Source of the DNA: Thermomonas sp.
Lineage (GTDB): Bacteria > Pseudomonadota > Gammaproteobacteria > Xanthomonadales > Xanthomonadaceae
DNA length: 9,043 nt
Direction of reading: 5' to 3'
NCBI GenBank assembly: GCA_024711415.1
Contig: JANJSW010000034.1
Coordinates: forward strand, 1-9,043
The translations under genes and the position numbers were made by a program. Position 1 is the first letter of the stretch, and each line of letters opens with the position of its first letter. Of the stretch, positions 6,691 through 9,043 are shown piece after piece. The notes under the pieces are model-generated. The model was not told the origin of the DNA. It worked only from the letters and a program-made list of their open reading frames with translations, and made no database searches.

Positions 6691-7043
6691 GCGCGGCGCG
6701 CCCCGGCGTGGCGGGTGCCACCCGCACCTGCCCGCATTGCAAGGCGACCATCCTGGAGAGCTCGGCGGTCTGCCCGGCCTGCCGCGGGCACCTGCGCTTC
6801 GACGCGCCCGCCACCGACGCGGCGCAACGCTTCGTGCCGCTGAAGGTGGAAGGCACCCTCAACGCGCCGGACGACGGCGCGTTCGAGTACACGATGGTGG
6901 TGGTGATCCGCAACGAACGCGGCGAGGAAGTCGGCCGCCACGTGGTCGGCGTGGGCGCGGTGTTCCCGGGCGAGGCGCGCAGCTTCAGCGTGGCGGTGGA
7001 AGCGGTGCCGGCATCACCGGGCAAGCGCCGACTGAAGCACTAG
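6687..7043 (+). CDS. Small double-CxxC zinc-ribbon protein with a C-terminal beta domain
   Basis: The 118-residue cytoplasmic protein has an N-terminal zinc ribbon with C15, C18 (CPHC) and C29, C32 (CPAC). Its C-terminal domain (about 47-108) is rich in predicted beta strands: RFVPLKVEGTLNAPDD, EYTMVVVIRNERGEEVG, RHVVGVGAVFPGEARSF. The strand pattern and the VFPGEARSFSVAVE segment look like an immunoglobulin-type or FxxPG beta-sandwich, but I cannot name the family. The basic end is SPGKRRLKH. The start overlaps the bactofilin stop by 4 nt. I recall similar zinc-ribbon proteins beside bactofilins in Xanthomonadaceae, which suggests a filament partner or regulator; this is an inference. The longer open frame that reaches back into the bactofilin region (to about 6180) is a shadow. 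Confidence 0.85.
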   Translation: MSAARPGVAGATRTCPHCKATILESSAVCPACRGHLRFDAPATDAAQRFVPLKVEGTLNAPDDGAFEYTMVVVIRNERGEEVGRHVVGVGAVFPGEARSFSVAVEAVPASPGKRRLKH

Positions 7044-7192
7044 CAACGACGGACGACATGGCAGCAGCCCCGGCCGCCTGCATCTCGTCTTCACACATCC
7101 CCGCCTAGCATCCATCCCGCCGCCCTTGCGTGCGGTTCCACGGTTCGGAAACGCGCCTCCCGCGCGTCGCCGGATCGCCACTTCCCACACCC

Positions 7193-7197
7193 AGGAG
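7193..7197 (+). promoter_or_regulatory. Shine-Dalgarno site of the lipoprotein gene
   Basis: AGGAG lies 7 nt before the ATG at 7205 and fixes the start so that the signal peptide and lipobox are intact. In the 161-bp spacer upstream (7044-7204) a TAGCAT at 7106-7111 could be a -10, but no matching -35 is seen. Confidence 0.75.
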
Positions 7198-7204
7198 TCT
7201 GTAG

Positions 7205-7564
7205 ATGAACGCCAAACTTTATGTTGCCCTGGTGGCGGCTACGCTGGCACTGACCGCCTGCAAGAACGAAACCGCCACCGCGCAGAACGAGGCCGCCGAG
7301 GCCAGCGCCGCCGCCGAACAGGCGGCCGATGCCGCCGCGAATGCGGCGTCGCAGGCCACCGATGCGGCTGCCGCCGCGACCGGTGAAGCCATCGGCGAAG
7401 TCGGCGCCAACGTCGAGCAGGCCGCCGATGCGGCCAAGCAGGCCAGCGCCGAGGCGGCCGCGGATGCCGCCACCGCCACCGCGGACGCGGCGCAGTCGGC
7501 GGCGGATGCCGCCGATGAAATGGCCGACAAGGCCGAGAAGGCGGCCGACGAAGCCAAGAAGTAA
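7205..7564 (+). CDS. Alanine-rich coiled-coil (alanine-zipper) lipoprotein
   Basis: The 119-residue precursor begins with a lipoprotein signal peptide (MNAKLYVALVAATLALTAC). The lipobox is LTAC, with the lipidated Cys at residue 19. Lys at +2 does not match the classical inner-membrane retention signal (Asp), so outer-membrane targeting is likely. The mature 101 residues are almost entirely Ala with spaced Glu, Asp, Gln, Lys and Thr, with AADAA-type motifs repeated through the chain. It ends in a charged segment, MADKAEKAADEAKK. This should form a long helix or alanine zipper like the Lpp/OprI murein lipoproteins. The C-terminal Lys could in principle be joined to peptidoglycan as in Lpp, but that is not shown. 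It is an isolated gene with its own strong ribosome site and terminator, consistent with an abundant structural protein. Sequence identity is of little use at this composition, so I give no symbol. Confidence 0.82.
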   Translation: MNAKLYVALVAATLALTACKNETATAQNEAAEASAAAEQAADAAANAASQATDAAAAATGEAIGEVGANVEQAADAAKQASAEAAADAATATADAAQSAADAADEMADKAEKAADEAKK

Positions 7565-7590
7565 CCGCCGGCGCGGTTGCCGCAACCCCG

Positions 7591-7621
7591 CAAGGCCCGC
7601 ATTCGCGGGCCTTGTTCTTTT
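7591..7621 (+). terminator. Rho-independent terminator of the lipoprotein gene
   Basis: caaggcccgc (7591-7600) pairs perfectly over 10 bp with gcgggccttg (7605-7614) around an attc loop, and is followed by ttctttt (7615-7621). It starts 27 nt after the lipoprotein stop. On the minus strand the sequence following the hairpin has no T-run, so it should act mainly on plus-strand transcripts. Confidence 0.9.
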
Positions 7622-7661
7622 GCGCCAGCGGCGCATCGGCCGGAACGTGGAGCCCGGGCTG

Positions 7662-7895
7662 CTACCCGCAGCCGTTGCAGCCGCCGCAGTCCTTGCCGCC
7701 GCCCAGTCCCGGCGGCGCGATCCTCCGGGCCAACGCGCGCAGCCAAGCAGGCCGGGCCTCGCGCAGCAGCGGCAGGGCAATGGCGATGCGCAGGCGCCGG
7801 GTGGCGTTCGGGAACTGCTTGCGCATCACCACCACCACGCTGGCCAGCACCGCCAGCGCGATGACGAGGTACTGCGCCAGCAGCCCCGCGCTCAT
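7662..7895 (-). CDS. FeoB-associated small membrane protein with Cys-rich tail
   Basis: The 77-residue protein has one transmembrane helix at residues 6-24 (LAQYLVIALAVLASVVVVM). A basic amphipathic region follows (25-60, rich in Arg), and the end is GGGKDCGGCNGCG with C70, C73 and C76. The CGGCxGCG tail after a short membrane anchor is typical of small proteins encoded directly after feoB in many bacteria; I believe Xanthomonas versions carry a DUF name (DUF6587), from memory. Its ATG overlaps the feoB stop as ATGA, so it is probably co-translated with the transporter. By the positive-inside rule the Arg-rich part and Cys tail should be cytoplasmic, where they could handle Fe(II) or an Fe-S cluster and replace FeoC. 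Function is inferred from position and cysteines only. Confidence 0.85.
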   Translation of the reverse strand: MSAGLLAQYLVIALAVLASVVVVMRKQFPNATRRLRIAIALPLLREARPAWLRALARRIAPPGLGGGKDCGGCNGCG

Positions 7896-9043
7896 CCGCC
7901 CGCCCCCAGCGCCAACGCGATCCGGTAGGTCGCGAACGACGCCAGGTAGGCCAGCGCGAACAGGTAGCCGGCGGCGAAGCCCGTCTGCTTCCACGAATGG
8001 GTTTCGCGCTTGATCGTGGCCAGGGTGGAGATGCACTGCGGCGCGTAGATGAACCACACCAGCAGCGACAGCGCGGTGGCCAGCGACCACTGGTCCTGGA
8101 TGATCGGGGTCAGCGCCTGGATCGTCGCGTCCTCGCTGGCCGCCGACAGCGCGTACACCGTCGCCAGCGAAGACACCACCACCTCGCGCGCGGCCATGCC
8201 CGGGATCAGCGCGATGCAGATCTGCCAGTTGAAGCCGATCGGGGCGAACACCGCGGTCATCCAGTGGCCGATGCGACCGGCGAAGCTGTAGTCGATCGCC
8301 GGCAGGGTGGCGTCGGCCGGCGCGCCGGGGAAGGACAGCAGGAACCACAGGAGGATGGTCAGCGCGAGGATGATCCCGCCCACCCGCTTGAGGAAGATCA
8401 TCGCCCGCTCCCACAGCCCGATGGCGAGGTCGCGCAAGTGCGGGATGCGGTAGGACGGCAGCTCCAGCAGCAGCGGATGTTCGCTCTTGTCGCGCCGCCA
8501 CAGTTTCATCGTCCACGCCACCGCCAGCGCACTGAGGATGCCGGCCGCGTACAGGCCGAACAGCACCAGCCCCTGCTGGTTGAACCAGCCGATGTCCTTC
8601 TGCGGCACGAACGCGCCGATCAGCAGCGCGTACACCGGCAGCCGCGCCGAACAGGTCATCAGCGGCGCGACCAGGATGGTGGCGATGCGATCGCGCGGGT
8701 CCTGGATGGAGCGCGTCGACATGATCCCCGGCACCGCGCAGGCGAAGCTGGACAGCAGCGGGATGAAGCTGCGCCCGGACAGCCCCGCCGCCGCCATCAT
8801 CCGGTCGAGCAGGAAGGCCGCGCGCGGCAGGTAGCCGGATTCCTCCAGCGCCAGGATGAAGGCGAACAGCACCATGATCTGCGGCAGGAACACGATCACC
8901 CCGCCCAGGCTGGCGATGATGCCGTCCACCAGCAGGCTGCGCAGCGGACCGTCCGGCAGGGTGCCGCCCACCAGTCCGCCGAACCAGCCGGTGGCGGCCT
9001 CGATGGCGTCCATCATCGGCGTGGCCCAGGCGTACACCGCCTG
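7892..9043 (-). CDS. feoB: Ferrous iron transport protein B (partial, N-terminus off the right edge)
   Basis: FeoB carries Fe(II) across the inner membrane, with a G domain at its N-terminus and a polytopic transport domain. Only the C-terminal 383 residues are here, containing most of the membrane domain; the GTPase part lies beyond the window. Visible features are the two Gate (nucleoside-recognition-like) regions: GGVIVFLPQIMVLFAFILAL (47-66 of the fragment) with FACAVPGIMSTR (100-111) and MTCSARLPVYALLIGAF (129-145), and later IPGMAAREVVVSSLATVYAL (280-299). The three cysteines C102, C131 and C337 (YAPQCIST) sit where conserved FeoB cysteines occur. The chain ends in the usual final helix, YLFALAYLASFATYRIALALG. 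The frame is open to the right edge. A GTG at 9037 is not the start. Expression is probably iron-controlled, but the promoter is outside the window. Confidence 0.96.
   Translation of the reverse strand, partial: QAVYAWATPMMDAIEAATGWFGGLVGGTLPDGPLRSLLVDGIIASLGGVIVFLPQIMVLFAFILALEESGYLPRAAFLLDRMMAAAGLSGRSFIPLLSSFACAVPGIMSTRSIQDPRDRIATILVAPLMTCSARLPVYALLIGAFVPQKDIGWFNQQGLVLFGLYAAGILSALAVAWTMKLWRRDKSEHPLLLELPSYRIPHLRDLAIGLWERAMIFLKRVGGIILALTILLWFLLSFPGAPADATLPAIDYSFAGRIGHWMTAVFAPIGFNWQICIALIPGMAAREVVVSSLATVYALSAASEDATIQALTPIIQDQWSLATALSLLVWFIYAPQCISTLATIKRETHSWKQTGFAAGYLFALAYLASFATYRIALALGAGG

Noticed and set aside
6623..7108. Arg/Gly-rich plus-strand open frame overlapping bactofilin and zinc-ribbon genes
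   Set aside because: It is an alternative frame of two genes with clear motifs, with a product of biased composition and no domain.
7205..7564. Repeat array in the lipoprotein gene considered as CRISPR or tandem DNA repeat
   Set aside because: The repeats are irregular codon-level Ala runs in a single coding frame, with no constant repeat unit or unique spacers.
7651..7660. Perfect 10-bp palindrome agcccgggct before the end of the Cys-tail gene
   Set aside because: It is too short and GC-only to assign a role; such palindromes are frequent at this base composition.
7091..7780. Gly-rich minus-strand open frame across the lipoprotein gene
   Set aside because: It is the reverse complement of the Ala-rich repeat codons, with no ribosome site. 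The plus strand has the lipobox, ribosome site and terminator.

Overview
The window is gene-dense, high-GC DNA with short intergenic gaps and several ATGA start/stop overlaps. The RlmD, methylcrotonyl-CoA carboxylase beta, bactofilin plus zinc-ribbon, and FeoB plus small Cys-tailed protein all resemble, from memory, versions in Xanthomonadaceae/Lysobacteraceae (Xanthomonas, Lysobacter, Luteimonas, Thermomonas). I infer a chromosomal segment from that family. The genus cannot be fixed by eye. I see no tRNA, rRNA, CRISPR, transposase or phage gene.

Left part, minus strand (4368 down to 1): a tight run reads rlmD (23S rRNA m5U methyltransferase), a CYTH/triphosphate-tunnel protein, nagZ (muropeptide recycling), hpt (hypoxanthine phosphoribosyltransferase), and mtnP (S-methyl-5'-thioinosine phosphorylase, cut by the window's left edge). 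The first four are spaced by 2 nt, 0 nt and a 4-nt overlap, so they look like one transcript. hpt and mtnP are separated by 210 bp that hold a 114-bp nested palindrome. The last two enzymes form a salvage step: the thioinosine phosphorylase releases hypoxanthine, and Hpt converts it to IMP.

Middle, plus strand (4456-7043): a complete methylcrotonyl-CoA carboxylase beta subunit diverges from rlmD across 87 bp and has no leucine-degradation partner beside it. It is followed by a bactofilin overlapping a small double-CxxC zinc-ribbon protein.

Right part: a plus-strand alanine-zipper-like lipoprotein (7205-7564) ends in a clear intrinsic terminator. Converging on it from the minus strand are the C-terminal 383 residues of the ferrous iron transporter FeoB, cut by the right edge, and a 77-residue single-pass membrane protein with a cysteine-rich tail that overlaps the feoB stop codon.

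Most of the window is ordinary core-genome content. The items worth following up are the nested palindrome, the bactofilin/zinc-ribbon pair, the FeoB-associated Cys-tail protein, and the CYTH protein placed among RNA-modification, cell-wall and purine-salvage genes. I found no clear evidence of a wholly new defence or mobile system.
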